Of a DNA stretch of 64,000 bases, positions 47,641-57,016 are shown piece by piece. The notes under the pieces were generated by a model that was given only the letters and a program-made list of their open reading frames with translations, was not told the DNA's origin and made no database searches. Where the stretch lies: NCBI RefSeq assembly GCF_009720725.1, contig NZ_WNKT01000005.1, positions 79,844 to 143,843 of the forward strand, in the 5' to 3' direction. Position 1 is the first letter of the stretch, and every line of letters begins with the position of its first letter. The stretch comes from Allochromatium palmeri (GTDB taxonomy: Bacteria; Pseudomonadota; Gammaproteobacteria; Chromatiales; Chromatiaceae). Both the position numbers and the translations under genes were made by a program.

Positions 47641-48719
47641 CAGAAACCCTTGACCAACGCCGGCCCGACCTCCTTGAGTGGTAGGATCTGGTCAGCGAGA
47701 CCGGCATCGATCACGGCGGCCGGCATGCCGAACACCACGCAACTGGCCGCGTCCTGCGCCCAGACATGCGCGCCATTGGCCTTGAGTTCGCGCGCACCCT
47801 CGCGTCCGTCAGCCCCCATGCCGGTCAGCACCACGGCCAGCACCTGTGAGCGTAGCGCCGAGACGGCGGACTTGAAGGTGATATCGACGCTCGGTTTATA
47901 GATGGTGCCGGGCGGACTCTCATCGATGCGTACCCGAGCCTGGGAGCCGCCCTCCAGGATGAGCTGCACGCCGCCGGGCGCCAGCAGCGCGCTACCCGGC
48001 TTGAGGATGTCGCCCGAGGCCGCTTCCTTGATATCGATCTGACAGAGATTGTTCAGACGCTCGGCGAAGGCGGGCGTAAAGCTCGCCGGCATGTGCTGAA
48101 CCAGGATGATCGGTAGCGGAAAGCTCTTCGGCAGTCCCTTGAGCACCTCCTGCAACGCGACTGGACCGCCAGTGGAGGTGCCGATCAGCACCGCGCGCAG
48201 ATTGCGCAGGGACGTCGAACTCGGCGCAAGGCGCGGGGCCGCCGTCGGACGCGGTGCAGGTGCCAGTGCCCCGGTCGGTGCCGCGCGATCGAGTGGCGCC
48301 GGGGCGGCCGGACGCTGGAGTCGGGTGCGACCGAGTGCGCGCACGCGCCGGCGCAGCAGGATCTTGGCCGCATCCTCGTCCTTGGCCATCTCGCTGAAGC
48401 GCTTGGGCAGAAAATCCATGGCTCCGGCGTCGAGCGCATCCAGAGTGGCCTTGGCGCCCTCGGTGGTCAGGGTCGAGAACATGAGGATCGGACGCGGCGA
48501 CTCGGCCATGATGCGCCGCACCGCCGTGATGCCGTCCATTACCGGCATCTCGATGTCCATGGTGACCACGTCCGGATTCAGGCGTCTGACGACCTCGATG
48601 GCCTCCTGACCGTTGGCCGCGGTTCCAACGACCTCGATACCGACGTCAGCATTGAGGATCTCGACGATGCGCCGGCGGAAAAAGCCGGAATCGTCGACGA
48701 CGACAACACGTAGACTCAT
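47637..48719 (-). CDS. cheB: Chemotaxis response regulator methylesterase CheB
   Basis: 360 residues. Receiver domain with phospho-acceptor Asp55 (VVTMDIEMPVMDG), a Pro/Ala-rich linker at about 135-165, and the methylesterase domain with nucleophile Ser in VLIGTSTGGPVALQ, His in ILVQHMPASF and Asp in GMGADGREGA. It removes methyl groups (and deamidates) on chemoreceptors. The start overlaps the cheA stop (ATGA). Confidence 0.96.
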   Translation of the reverse strand: MSLRVVVVDDSGFFRRRIVEILNADVGIEVVGTAANGQEAIEVVRRLNPDVVTMDIEMPVMDGITAVRRIMAESPRPILMFSTLTTEGAKATLDALDAGAMDFLPKRFSEMAKDEDAAKILLRRRVRALGRTRLQRPAAPAPLDRAAPTGALAPAPRPTAAPRLAPSSTSLRNLRAVLIGTSTGGPVALQEVLKGLPKSFPLPIILVQHMPASFTPAFAERLNNLCQIDIKEAASGDILKPGSALLAPGGVQLILEGGSQARVRIDESPPGTIYKPSVDITFKSAVSALRSQVLAVVLTGMGADGREGARELKANGAHVWAQDAASCVVFGMPAAVIDAGLADQILPLKEVGPALVKGFC

Positions 48720-50836
48720 GCCAGCATCCCCGTCTCAGCCGGTTGCGGTTGCGCGCGCGAGGCCCGCCCGCCGAATCCCGTCTGGCTCATGAGCCGCAGC
48801 AGGGCCGGGATGTCGATGATGAGTGCGATCCCGCCATCACCGGTAATGGTCGCGCCGGCCAGTCCAGGTACGCCATGGAGTCCCTTGCCGAGCGGCTTGA
48901 TGACGACCTCCTCCTGACCGACCAGATCGTCGACGACCAGACCGACTTTGCGCTGGGCGACATGGACGACGACCACATGGGCGTCGGACTTGGGCTCGGT
49001 CAGGCGATACGGATGCAGCCAGCGCGAGGCGTAATAGAGCGGCAGGGCATGGTTACGCACCATGATGGCCTCCTGATCATCGACAAAATGGGTGCGCGTG
49101 AGATCCAGATCCAGGATCTCCGAAACTGAGGCCAGCGGAATGGCGAAGCGTCGCCCATCGAGAATAACCATGAGCGCCGGCAGAATGGCCAGCGTCAGGG
49201 GTAGCTTGACGTTGAGCTTGGTGCCCAGGCCGAGCGTGGAATCGATCTCGACCGTGCCGTTGAGCTGAGCGATGCGGGTCTTGACCACATCCATGCCGAC
49301 CCCGCGTCCGGAGACGTCCGAGATCTCTTCCTTGGTCGAAAAACCGGCCATGAAGATCAGATCGAAGCACTCGCGCGTCGAGAGCCGCTCGGCCTGGGTG
49401 GAATCGAGCAGACCCTTTTCGATCGCCTTGGCCCGCAGCTTCTCGGGGTCCATGCCGCGTCCGTCGTCCTGGATCAGCAGCGAGATATGATCGCCCTCCT
49501 GAGCGGCCCCCAGCACCACGGTGCCCCGGCGCGGCTTGCCAGCGGCCTCGCGCACATCGGGCATCTCGATGCCGTGATCGACGGCATTGCGGATCAGATG
49601 CACCAGCGGATCAGCCAGCGCCTCGACCAGATTCTTGTCGAGATCGGTCTCCTCACCGAAGGTCTCCAGCTCGATCTCCTTGCCGAGATTGCGCGCCAGA
49701 TCGCGCACCACACGCGGGAAACGGCTGAAGACCTTTTTGACCGGCTGCATGCGGGTCTTCATGACCGCTGTCTGCAAATCTGAGGTCACGAGCGCCAGCG
49801 AGGCGATGGCCTTGCCGATTTCCTCGTCGCCGGTACGCACGCGCAGCATGCTCAACCGATTGCGCACCAGCACCAGTTCGCCGACCAGATTCATGATCTC
49901 GTCGAGGCGCTGCGTATCGACGCGCACCGAGGTCTCGGCCGCAGGAGCGGCGGCGGCACGCTGGGCCTTGGCCGGATCGGTTTGATCGGCGGCCGGCGCC
50001 GGCGGATTGGGCGCTGGCGCCGCAGTCGGCGTGCTCGGAGCCGGCGGCGGACTTGGCTTGGCGGCTTCGACGTGTTCAGCAGGCTCAGCGGCTTTGGCGG
50101 CTCCTGAGCCATGCAACTGATCGAGCAACGAATCGAATTCGTCGTCCGTGATCAGATCGCCGGAACTAACAGGTTCAGACTCAGTGGCTGTGGGCGACTC
50201 GGATACAGACGGCGACGGCTGAGGCTCAACCTTGGGAGGATCGGCCGGCGGCGCGGCGGACTGGCCCGAGAGCGCATCGAGCAACGCCTCGAACTCGTCC
50301 TCGCTGATCTCGCCGGCCTCGCCTGCGGCCGGTTTGGCTGCAACGGACGTCTCGACCACCGGAACCGGCTCAGGTTCGGGTTCAGGAATTGGCGCTGGCT
50401 CCGGTTCAACGACCGGCGCCGGGGATGCCGGCTCGGCGGCGGCTGAATCCGGAACCGCCAGTGCCGCCAGATCGATGATCAGTGCGGGCGGCGCCGGCTC
50501 GGGTTCGCGTCCTGATTTGAGATCGCCGAACATGACGTTGAGCACGTCGAGCACGCGCAGCACCACATCCATGAGGACCGAATCGATGCGGCGCTGGCCA
50601 TTGCGCAACAGATTGAAGACGTCCTCGGCATGATGACAGACCACGACCAGGGCATTGAGATTGAGGAATCCCGCGCCGCCTTTGATGGTGTGGAAACTGC
50701 GAAAAACCGCATTGAGCAGATTGCGATCATCCGGATTCTGTTCCAGATCGATCAGCTGCTCGTTGAGTGCCTCCAACAGTTCACCGGCTTCGACCAGAAA
50801 GTCCTGGAGGATCTCGTCATTCGGATCGATTGCCAT
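48716..50836 (-). CDS. cheA: Chemotaxis histidine kinase CheA
   Basis: 706 residues. P1 HPt domain with phospho-His49 (FHTIKGGAGFL). A long Pro/Ala/Glu-rich linker (about 115-310) contains two similar DEFEALLDAL / DDEFDSLLDQL motifs, probably CheY/CheB docking or P2-replacing elements. Then the P3 dimerisation domain (RLDEIMNLVGELVLVRNRL), the P4 ATPase (LIRNAVDHGIE, LLIQDDGRGMDP, GRGVGMDVVKT) and P5 CheW-like domain follow. A canonical P2 is not obvious. Confidence 0.95.
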   Translation of the reverse strand: MAIDPNDEILQDFLVEAGELLEALNEQLIDLEQNPDDRNLLNAVFRSFHTIKGGAGFLNLNALVVVCHHAEDVFNLLRNGQRRIDSVLMDVVLRVLDVLNVMFGDLKSGREPEPAPPALIIDLAALAVPDSAAAEPASPAPVVEPEPAPIPEPEPEPVPVVETSVAAKPAAGEAGEISEDEFEALLDALSGQSAAPPADPPKVEPQPSPSVSESPTATESEPVSSGDLITDDEFDSLLDQLHGSGAAKAAEPAEHVEAAKPSPPPAPSTPTAAPAPNPPAPAADQTDPAKAQRAAAAPAAETSVRVDTQRLDEIMNLVGELVLVRNRLSMLRVRTGDEEIGKAIASLALVTSDLQTAVMKTRMQPVKKVFSRFPRVVRDLARNLGKEIELETFGEETDLDKNLVEALADPLVHLIRNAVDHGIEMPDVREAAGKPRRGTVVLGAAQEGDHISLLIQDDGRGMDPEKLRAKAIEKGLLDSTQAERLSTRECFDLIFMAGFSTKEEISDVSGRGVGMDVVKTRIAQLNGTVEIDSTLGLGTKLNVKLPLTLAILPALMVILDGRRFAIPLASVSEILDLDLTRTHFVDDQEAIMVRNHALPLYYASRWLHPYRLTEPKSDAHVVVVHVAQRKVGLVVDDLVGQEEVVIKPLGKGLHGVPGLAGATITGDGGIALIIDIPALLRLMSQTGFGGRASRAQPQPAETGMLA

Positions 50837-50861
50837 GCATGATCACCCTGGGGTCGGTGGG

Positions 50862-51626
50862 CTAGAAGCCCAGGCTGGAGAGCAACGCATCCACGTCGTC
50901 CTGACTGCTGACGACATCGGCGACCGCGTCCTGTGTGTTGGGCACGATCGGGCCATGGCCCTGAGTGTCGGGCGGCTCGGATTCGTCCGCGATCGGCTTG
51001 TCCGGCTTGGGCAGCTCCATGCGGGCACTCGACAGGCGAATGAGTCCAACCAGATTCTCCTCGACTTCCTGCACCAGACGAATGACGCGGCGAATGATCT
51101 GCCCGGTCAAATCCTGATAATCCTGAGCCATCAGGATCTCCGACATCAGCGACTTGAGCCGATCGGTCTCCTGTCCGCTCAGGGTCAGGAATTCGTCGAG
51201 TTCGCGCGCCAGTTCGCGGAACTCGTCGATCGACAGCTCGCGATTGCGAAAACGTCCCCATTGCTCGCGCAGACTCGCCGATCGCTCATGGAGCGACTCG
51301 GCAATGGGCATGGATTCGTCGAGCGCGTTGAGCGTGCGATGAGTCGCCTGTTCAGTCATGGACACGACGTAATTCAGACGCTCCTTGGCGTCCGGAATTT
51401 CGTCGCGGGTCAGTTCGAGCAAACGCGAATCGCCCCGGAAGCTATTGAGCGCCTCGTGCAGGTCGCGCGTGAGCTTGCCGAGTTCCTCGAAGAGTTCGCG
51501 CTCGTAAGGCAGGCGCAGCTGACGAATGATCTCGTCGGCGCCGTCCCGGTCCTCGGCTTCCAGTCGCTCGACCAACCGCCGCGCCAGATCTAACTGGAGA
51601 CTCAGGCGTTCTTCATCGTTGTCCAT
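50862..51626 (-). CDS. cheZ: Chemotaxis phosphatase CheZ
   Basis: 254 residues, almost wholly helical. The catalytic region ILMAQDYQDLTGQIIRRVIRLVQEVE contains the conserved DYQDLTGQ with the Gln that dephosphorylates CheY. The C-terminal peptide SQDDVDALLSSLGF is the CheY-binding tail. It lies between cheY and cheA. Confidence 0.95.
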   Translation of the reverse strand: MDNDEERLSLQLDLARRLVERLEAEDRDGADEIIRQLRLPYERELFEELGKLTRDLHEALNSFRGDSRLLELTRDEIPDAKERLNYVVSMTEQATHRTLNALDESMPIAESLHERSASLREQWGRFRNRELSIDEFRELARELDEFLTLSGQETDRLKSLMSEILMAQDYQDLTGQIIRRVIRLVQEVEENLVGLIRLSSARMELPKPDKPIADESEPPDTQGHGPIVPNTQDAVADVVSSQDDVDALLSSLGF

Positions 51627-51629
51627 CGC

Positions 51630-52010
51630 TTATCCCTGCGCATCAAGGCGCTCGAAGATCTTGTCGATCTTTTCCTTCAGGGTCTCGGCGGTGAAGGGTT
51701 TGACGATATAACCATTGACCCCGGCCTGAGCGGCCTCGACGATCTGGTCGCGCTTGGCTTCAGCCGTGACCATGAGCACCGGCAGCGACTTGAGCGCTGG
51801 ATCGGCGCGCACGGCCTTGAGCAGTGCGATGCCCTCCATGTTGGGCATGTTCCAGTCGGTGATCAGAAAATCGAATCCGCCGCCCTTGAGTATCGGCAGC
51901 GCCGTGCTGCCATCGTCGGCTTCGGAGGTGTTGTTGAATCCCAGCTCACGGAGCAGGTTCTTGATGATGCGTCTCATGGTGGAGAAATCGTCCACGATGA
52001 GAATTTTCAT
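51630..52010 (-). CDS. cheY: Chemotaxis response regulator CheY
   Basis: 126 residues from the ATG at 52010 ([20 protein letters not shown]). Single receiver domain: acidic pair Asp7-Asp8, phospho-acceptor Asp52 in ITDWNMP, the conserved Thr in MVTAEA and Lys in VKPF. It binds FliM to switch rotation. A longer in-frame reading to 52088 adds a non-family N-terminus and was rejected. The gene starts 46 bases after the fliA stop. Confidence 0.96.
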   Translation of the reverse strand: MKILIVDDFSTMRRIIKNLLRELGFNNTSEADDGSTALPILKGGGFDFLITDWNMPNMEGIALLKAVRADPALKSLPVLMVTAEAKRDQIVEAAQAGVNGYIVKPFTAETLKEKIDKIFERLDAQG

Positions 52011-52056
52011 GCCTTTGTCCACGCAATGCTCCACATGGAATCTGTCAGTTTGAAAA

Positions 52057-52803
52057 TTACGAGTCAGACCCGGTCCGGGTCCACTCACTCAAACGGCCCC
52101 GCAAACGGTGCAGGGCCTGACTACGAATCTGGCTCACTCGCGACTCGGTGACCTCGAGGACGGCCCCGATCTCGCGCAGATTGAGTTCTTCATCATAATA
52201 GAGCGCGAGCACCAGACGCTCGCGTTCCGGCAGACCGGCCAGCGCCTCGGCCAGCGCTGAGCCGAACTGTTCGCGTTCGAGTTGTTCGCTCGGCGCCGCA
52301 CTCGTACCCGGCAGAAGCCGGTCGCTGTCGGCGTCCTCGCCGAATAAGTCCGCCAACCCCAAAATCTGAGAACTGGCCGTATCCTGCAACATGCCATGAT
52401 ATTCGTCGAGTGTGATGTCGAGTGTCTCGGCAATCTCGCGATCGCTGGCCGCACGCCCCTCGCGCGCCTCGACCTGATGGATCGCCTCGGCGATGCGCCG
52501 GCTGTTGCGATGCACCGAGCGCGGCGTCCAGTCAGCGCGGCGCAGCTCGTCGATCATGGCACCGCGCACACGGATACCGGCATAGGTGGCGAAGGTCGCG
52601 CCCTGCCCCGGCTGAAACTGGCGCGCCGCCTCGATCAAGCCGACCATTCCGGACTGTATCAGATCCTCGACCTGCACCGAGGCCGGCAGTCGCGCCACCA
52701 GATGATGCGCGATACGCCGCACCAGGTCGACATGATCGGCCACCAACCGCGCCGCCTCGTCGTTGGCGCTGGCATAGCCCATCCGAGCGCGGCCGCGGGT
52801 CAT
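52057..52803 (-). CDS. fliA: RNA polymerase sigma-28 factor FliA
   Basis: 248 residues. Sigma factor for late flagellar and chemotaxis genes. Region 2 has [33 protein letters not shown] and [21 protein letters not shown]. Region 3 and the region 4 helix-turn-helix ([20 protein letters not shown]) follow. The ATG overlaps the flhG stop (ATGA). It sits in the usual flhF-flhG-fliA order. Confidence 0.96.
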   Translation of the reverse strand: MTRGRARMGYASANDEAARLVADHVDLVRRIAHHLVARLPASVQVEDLIQSGMVGLIEAARQFQPGQGATFATYAGIRVRGAMIDELRRADWTPRSVHRNSRRIAEAIHQVEAREGRAASDREIAETLDITLDEYHGMLQDTASSQILGLADLFGEDADSDRLLPGTSAAPSEQLEREQFGSALAEALAGLPERERLVLALYYDEELNLREIGAVLEVTESRVSQIRSQALHRLRGRLSEWTRTGSDS

Positions 52804-53630
52804 CCGGCGCCTTGCAGCAGACGCTCGACGAAAAAGCCGATACCGCCGACATCGGCACTCCCACCACGCGCGGCATCGACCCGGCGTGCCAGGTCGTTGA
52901 ACACGCGCCCGGCGGGACTGCCCGGATAGAGGCTGACCACCGGCTGGCGTTTCTGGACCGCCAGACGCAGCTTCTCATCCATCGGAATCATCGCGGCCGT
53001 TTCCAGCACCACGTCCGGCAGATAGCTGGCACACACAGCCGAGAGTTTGCGCATCAGACGCTGGCCAGATTCGATGTCGCGTAGCATGTTGCAGATTATC
53101 CGAAAACGACGCACCCCGTGCTCCTGGTGTAGAACCTTGATCAGTGCGTAGGCATCTGTCAAGGACGCCGGTTCGTCGCAGACCACCACGAATACCTGCT
53201 GGACGGCCTTGCAGAAGCTCGTGACCGAGTCATGGACACCGGCGGCCGTGTCCACCACCAGGATGTCGAGCGGCTTGTCATAGCTGCTGAACGCGCGGAT
53301 CAGGCCCAGATGTTCCGCTGGCGTCAGATTGGCCATAGAGCCGATTCCCGAAGCCGAGGGCACCAGCAGCAACCCGTCCGGACCGGGCAGCAGGACGTCT
53401 TCCAGATGTTCGACACGCCCGGCTACCAGATCGTGCAGGGTCTTGGTCGGACGTAATCCTAACATCAGGTCGGCGTTGGCCAACCCCAGATCGGCATCGA
53501 ACAGCATCACATTGCGTCCCAGCCGGGCCAGGGCCACGGACAGATTGACCGCGACATTGGTCTTGCCGACGCCACCCTTGCCGCTGGCGATGGCGATGCT
53601 CTGAAAGGGCCGGTTCCTAGTAGGCTGCAT
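52800..53630 (-). CDS. flhG: Flagellar number regulator FlhG (FleN), MinD-like ATPase
   Basis: 276 residues. Deviant Walker A ASGKGGVGKTN (about 12-22), ADLGLANADLMLGL, VDTAAGVHDSVTSF, and a C-terminal amphipathic end. In polarly flagellated gammaproteobacteria FlhG/FleN limits flagellar number and antagonises the master regulator. It overlaps flhF by 14 bases and fliA by four. An flhF-flhG pair points to polar flagellation. Confidence 0.95.
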   Translation of the reverse strand: MQPTRNRPFQSIAIASGKGGVGKTNVAVNLSVALARLGRNVMLFDADLGLANADLMLGLRPTKTLHDLVAGRVEHLEDVLLPGPDGLLLVPSASGIGSMANLTPAEHLGLIRAFSSYDKPLDILVVDTAAGVHDSVTSFCKAVQQVFVVVCDEPASLTDAYALIKVLHQEHGVRRFRIICNMLRDIESGQRLMRKLSAVCASYLPDVVLETAAMIPMDEKLRLAVQKRQPVVSLYPGSPAGRVFNDLARRVDAARGGSADVGGIGFFVERLLQGAG

Positions 53631-54885
53631 GCGCGGATTTCCTGAAGGGGATCACGGACTCCAGTACCAGGCTGTCGCGCGTCATGACGCTGGGCGCCGG
53701 CGCCATGCGCGGGGTCGGGGTCGGTGTGGCTGTGCGTGGCGATGGCTCGGGCCGGACCAGCGGGGCTTGTTCGCGGGAGGCGAACCAGCTGTTCTCGACC
53801 TCCACGCGCGGCTGAAGGCGAACGCTCGACTCGCCCAGCGCCAAACCTGTCAGATGGGCCGTGTCGGCTTTGTGGAAGTCTTCCTCGATGCGCTGTCCGT
53901 CGCTCTGGAAGACCAGCCCCAGATGCTGCTCCAGCAAGACCGAGAGGATCTCGCCAAGCCGCTCGGACTCGTCGATCTTGGTCAGCACCAGCGCCGATGG
54001 CTCGCAGCGCTGAAAGGCTTGCAGCACCTGACGCAGCACGCCGGCCTGATGGGTCGCCGGGATCACCAGCCAGGTTTCGAGGTCGATTAAATGGCGCACC
54101 TGCGCAAAGAGCGGATGTTCGGCTGCATCGCGCGCCGCCCGGCCCTCGGTATCGACGAGAATGAGATGACCACTGGCGGCGCGTTTGGCCAGACTGACGA
54201 GATCGCGTTCGTTTTCGAGCAACATGACCGGCACACCGGCCATCTGACCGAAGGCCTGGAGTTGTTTGTAGGCGCCGATGCGCTGGCGGTCGAGCGTGAC
54301 CAGAGTCACCGAGTCCGGCCCCAGGCGCCGGATGCGATGCAGGGCCAGCCGGCTCAGCGTGGTGGTCTTGCCCGCGCCTGTGGGGCCGACGAGCGCCAGG
54401 ACGCCACCGCGCTCCAGCACGCCGGGCTGTACGGTGGCGATCGAAGCTGAGAGGCGCGCGCGCAGACGATTCCAGGCGTCATCAGAGGCCATGTCTTCCT
54501 GGATGGCGCCGATGAGCGAGCGCGCAAGCGTATCCTCGAATCCACACTCGACGAGCCGCTCGCTGATCTCGGCGGCCAGGGGATGGCGCACCGCCCATTG
54601 ATCACGCTCGCTCAGGGCCTGCTGCTGCGCCAGCATCGAGCGCAGATCGCGCAGTTCACGGCGCATCGCGGCCAGGTCAGGATCGGCGGCAACCGGACGC
54701 GCCGAACGCACCGAACTGGGACGCGCGGGCGGCGTCGATTCGGTCGGGGCCTCGGTCGCGGCTACGACCTCCAGCATCCCGTCAACGCGACGACTTGAGA
54801 GGATCACCGCGTCCGGTCCCTGCTGTTCGCGCACCTGGCGCATAGCGTCCTGCATGCTCCTCGCCTGATAGCGCCGTACATTCAT
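53617..54885 (-). CDS. flhF: Flagellar placement GTPase FlhF
   Basis: 422 residues. SRP-type GTPase that sets the polar site of flagellum assembly. N-terminal B domain (MNVRRYQARSMQDAMRQVRE), helical N domain, then the G domain with G1 LVGPTGAGKTTT (165-176), LVTLDRQRIGAYKQL, VDTEGRA (the usual DTAGR is DTEGR) and VLTKIDESERLGE. A basic/Pro-rich C-terminal extension of about 60 residues follows, longer than in many FlhFs. Confidence 0.95.
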   Translation of the reverse strand: MNVRRYQARSMQDAMRQVREQQGPDAVILSSRRVDGMLEVVAATEAPTESTPPARPSSVRSARPVAADPDLAAMRRELRDLRSMLAQQQALSERDQWAVRHPLAAEISERLVECGFEDTLARSLIGAIQEDMASDDAWNRLRARLSASIATVQPGVLERGGVLALVGPTGAGKTTTLSRLALHRIRRLGPDSVTLVTLDRQRIGAYKQLQAFGQMAGVPVMLLENERDLVSLAKRAASGHLILVDTEGRAARDAAEHPLFAQVRHLIDLETWLVIPATHQAGVLRQVLQAFQRCEPSALVLTKIDESERLGEILSVLLEQHLGLVFQSDGQRIEEDFHKADTAHLTGLALGESSVRLQPRVEVENSWFASREQAPLVRPEPSPRTATPTPTPRMAPAPSVMTRDSLVLESVIPFRKSAHAAY

Positions 54886-54907
54886 CGCTCAAACTCCCGT
54901 TACTCGA

Positions 54908-57016
54908 TCAGGCCCGCGCCTGAGCATTGTCGCTCTTGCCCACAGTGGCCACGACCCGGATGCGCCGATTGTCGGGGATCTCGGTGAAGGCGAGGACGGT
55001 CAGATTGCGCACCGCACCTTTCAGCCAACCCGCGATCCAGGACCGGATCTCCGGAGCCACCACCAAGACAGCGGGCGCACCCTCGGCTTCCTGCTTGCGT
55101 GCCGCCTCGATCACCGAGCGTTGGAGCCGCTCGGCCAGACCGGGCTCGATACCGATGGTTTCGCCCTGACTGCCTTGCAGCGATTTATGCAACAGTTGTT
55201 CCAGCGATGGATCGAGTGCGATCAAGGGTAGCTCATCATCGGGTCCGATCAGATCCTGCACGATCGAGCGGGCGAGCGCCACCCGCACGGCTGCCGTCAA
55301 AGTGGCAGGATCTTGACTCTTGGCCGAGCGTTCCGCCAAGATTTCGGCGATCGTGCGCAGATCGCGGATGGCGACCTGCTCGGCCAGCAGGTTCTGCAGC
55401 ACCTTGAGCACCACCCCGAGCGAAATCGACTTGGACGATAGCAGGTTTTCGACCAACTTGGGCGAGCGCCGCGAGAGCTGATCGAGCAGATGCTGCACCT
55501 CCTCGTGCCCGATGAGCCGATGGGCGTTTTCACGGAAGATCTGTGACAGATGGGTGGCGATGACCGTGGCCGAGTCGACCACCGTATAGCCGGCGGCCTG
55601 GGCGGTGTCGCGATTGCCCGGATCGATCCAGAGCGCGTCCAGATTGAAGGTCGGATCCTTGGTCGGCGTGCCCTCGACCGTACCGAACACCTGCCCCGGA
55701 TTGATCGCCAGATCGCGGTCGGGAAAGACCTCGGCTTCGGCGGCCGTCACGCCCAGCAGCGAGATCCGGTACTGGTTCGGCCCCAGCTCCAGGTTGTCGC
55801 GGATGTGCACCGGCTGGATGAGAAAGCCGAACTCCTGCGAGAGCTTGCGCCGGATGCCCTTGATACGAGCCATGAGCTGGCCGTCCTGGGTGCGGTCGAC
55901 CAGGGGGATGAGCCGGTAGCCCACTTCCAGCGACACCAGATCGACCGGCGGCACGTCGTCCCAGGACAGATCGCGATCCTCGGGCGCGGGCAGTTCCAGA
56001 CCATCCGGCAAACGCTCGACGAGCTCGGGGGGCGGCGCCACAGGCTTAGCGGCGATCAGATAACCGACCCCGATCAGGCTGGAGGACAGCCCGAGAAAGA
56101 CCAGATTGGGCATCCCCGGAATAAGTCCCAGAATCCCGATGACCCCGCCCGAGATATAGAGCACGCGCGGGTTGGCGAACATCTGCCCGAATACCTGCTG
56201 GCCCATGTCCTGCGAGCTTGAGGTGCGGGTAACGATGATGGCCGTGGCCGAGGACAGCAGCAGCGAGGGAATCTGAGCGACCAAACCGTCGCCGATGCTC
56301 AGCAGGATAAAGGTGTTGGTCGCGTCGGCGAAGGTCATCCCGGCCTGGGTGACGCCGATGACGATGCCGCCGATGATGTTGATGAAGAGAATCAGGATGC
56401 CGGCGATGGCATCCCCGCGCACGAATTTGCTTGCACCATCCATGGAGCCATAGAAATCGGCCTCCTGGGCCACGTCCTCGCGGCGCTTGCGTGCGTCCTC
56501 CTGCGAGATCAGCCCGGCATTCAGATCCGCGTCGATCGCCATCTGCTTGCCGGGCATGGCATCCAGGGTGAAACGGGCGCTGACCTCAGAGACGCGCCCC
56601 GCACCCTTGGTCACGACCACGAAGTTGATGATGACCAGGATGGTGAAGACCACGACGCCGATGGCGAAGTTGCCGCCGAGCACGAACTGGCCGAAGGCTT
56701 CGATCACCTTGCCCGCCGCGCCGGTGCCCTCGCCGCCATTGAGCAGAATCACGCGCGTCGAGGCGACATTGAGCGCCAGACGCAGCAGGGTCGCCACCAG
56801 GATCACAGTTGGAAAGGACGCAAAATCGACCGGACGCGGCGTATAGACCGCGACCATGACCACGATCAGCGACAGCGCGATGTTGAAGGTGAACAGCAGA
56901 TCGAGCAGAAAGGGCGGCAGCGGCAGCACCAGCATGCCGAGCAGCGCGATCAGCAGCACGGGCGTGACCAGCCCCATGCGCCCGACGGCGGTCAAGCGTT
57001 CGACAAGAGTCATCAT
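54908..57016 (-). CDS. flhA: Flagellar export gate protein FlhA
   Basis: 702 residues. N-terminal half with about eight membrane helices and the FHIPEP-type loop (ARFTLDAMPGKQMAIDADLNAG then EADFYGSMDGASKFVRGDA). The C-terminal cytoplasmic domain (from about residue 350) binds chaperone-substrate complexes. Forms the nonameric ring of the flagellar type III export gate. Tandem ATGs at 57016 and 57013; the flhB stop overlaps the start. Confidence 0.96.
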   Translation of the reverse strand: MMTLVERLTAVGRMGLVTPVLLIALLGMLVLPLPPFLLDLLFTFNIALSLIVVMVAVYTPRPVDFASFPTVILVATLLRLALNVASTRVILLNGGEGTGAAGKVIEAFGQFVLGGNFAIGVVVFTILVIINFVVVTKGAGRVSEVSARFTLDAMPGKQMAIDADLNAGLISQEDARKRREDVAQEADFYGSMDGASKFVRGDAIAGILILFINIIGGIVIGVTQAGMTFADATNTFILLSIGDGLVAQIPSLLLSSATAIIVTRTSSSQDMGQQVFGQMFANPRVLYISGGVIGILGLIPGMPNLVFLGLSSSLIGVGYLIAAKPVAPPPELVERLPDGLELPAPEDRDLSWDDVPPVDLVSLEVGYRLIPLVDRTQDGQLMARIKGIRRKLSQEFGFLIQPVHIRDNLELGPNQYRISLLGVTAAEAEVFPDRDLAINPGQVFGTVEGTPTKDPTFNLDALWIDPGNRDTAQAAGYTVVDSATVIATHLSQIFRENAHRLIGHEEVQHLLDQLSRRSPKLVENLLSSKSISLGVVLKVLQNLLAEQVAIRDLRTIAEILAERSAKSQDPATLTAAVRVALARSIVQDLIGPDDELPLIALDPSLEQLLHKSLQGSQGETIGIEPGLAERLQRSVIEAARKQEAEGAPAVLVVAPEIRSWIAGWLKGAVRNLTVLAFTEIPDNRRIRVVATVGKSDNAQARA

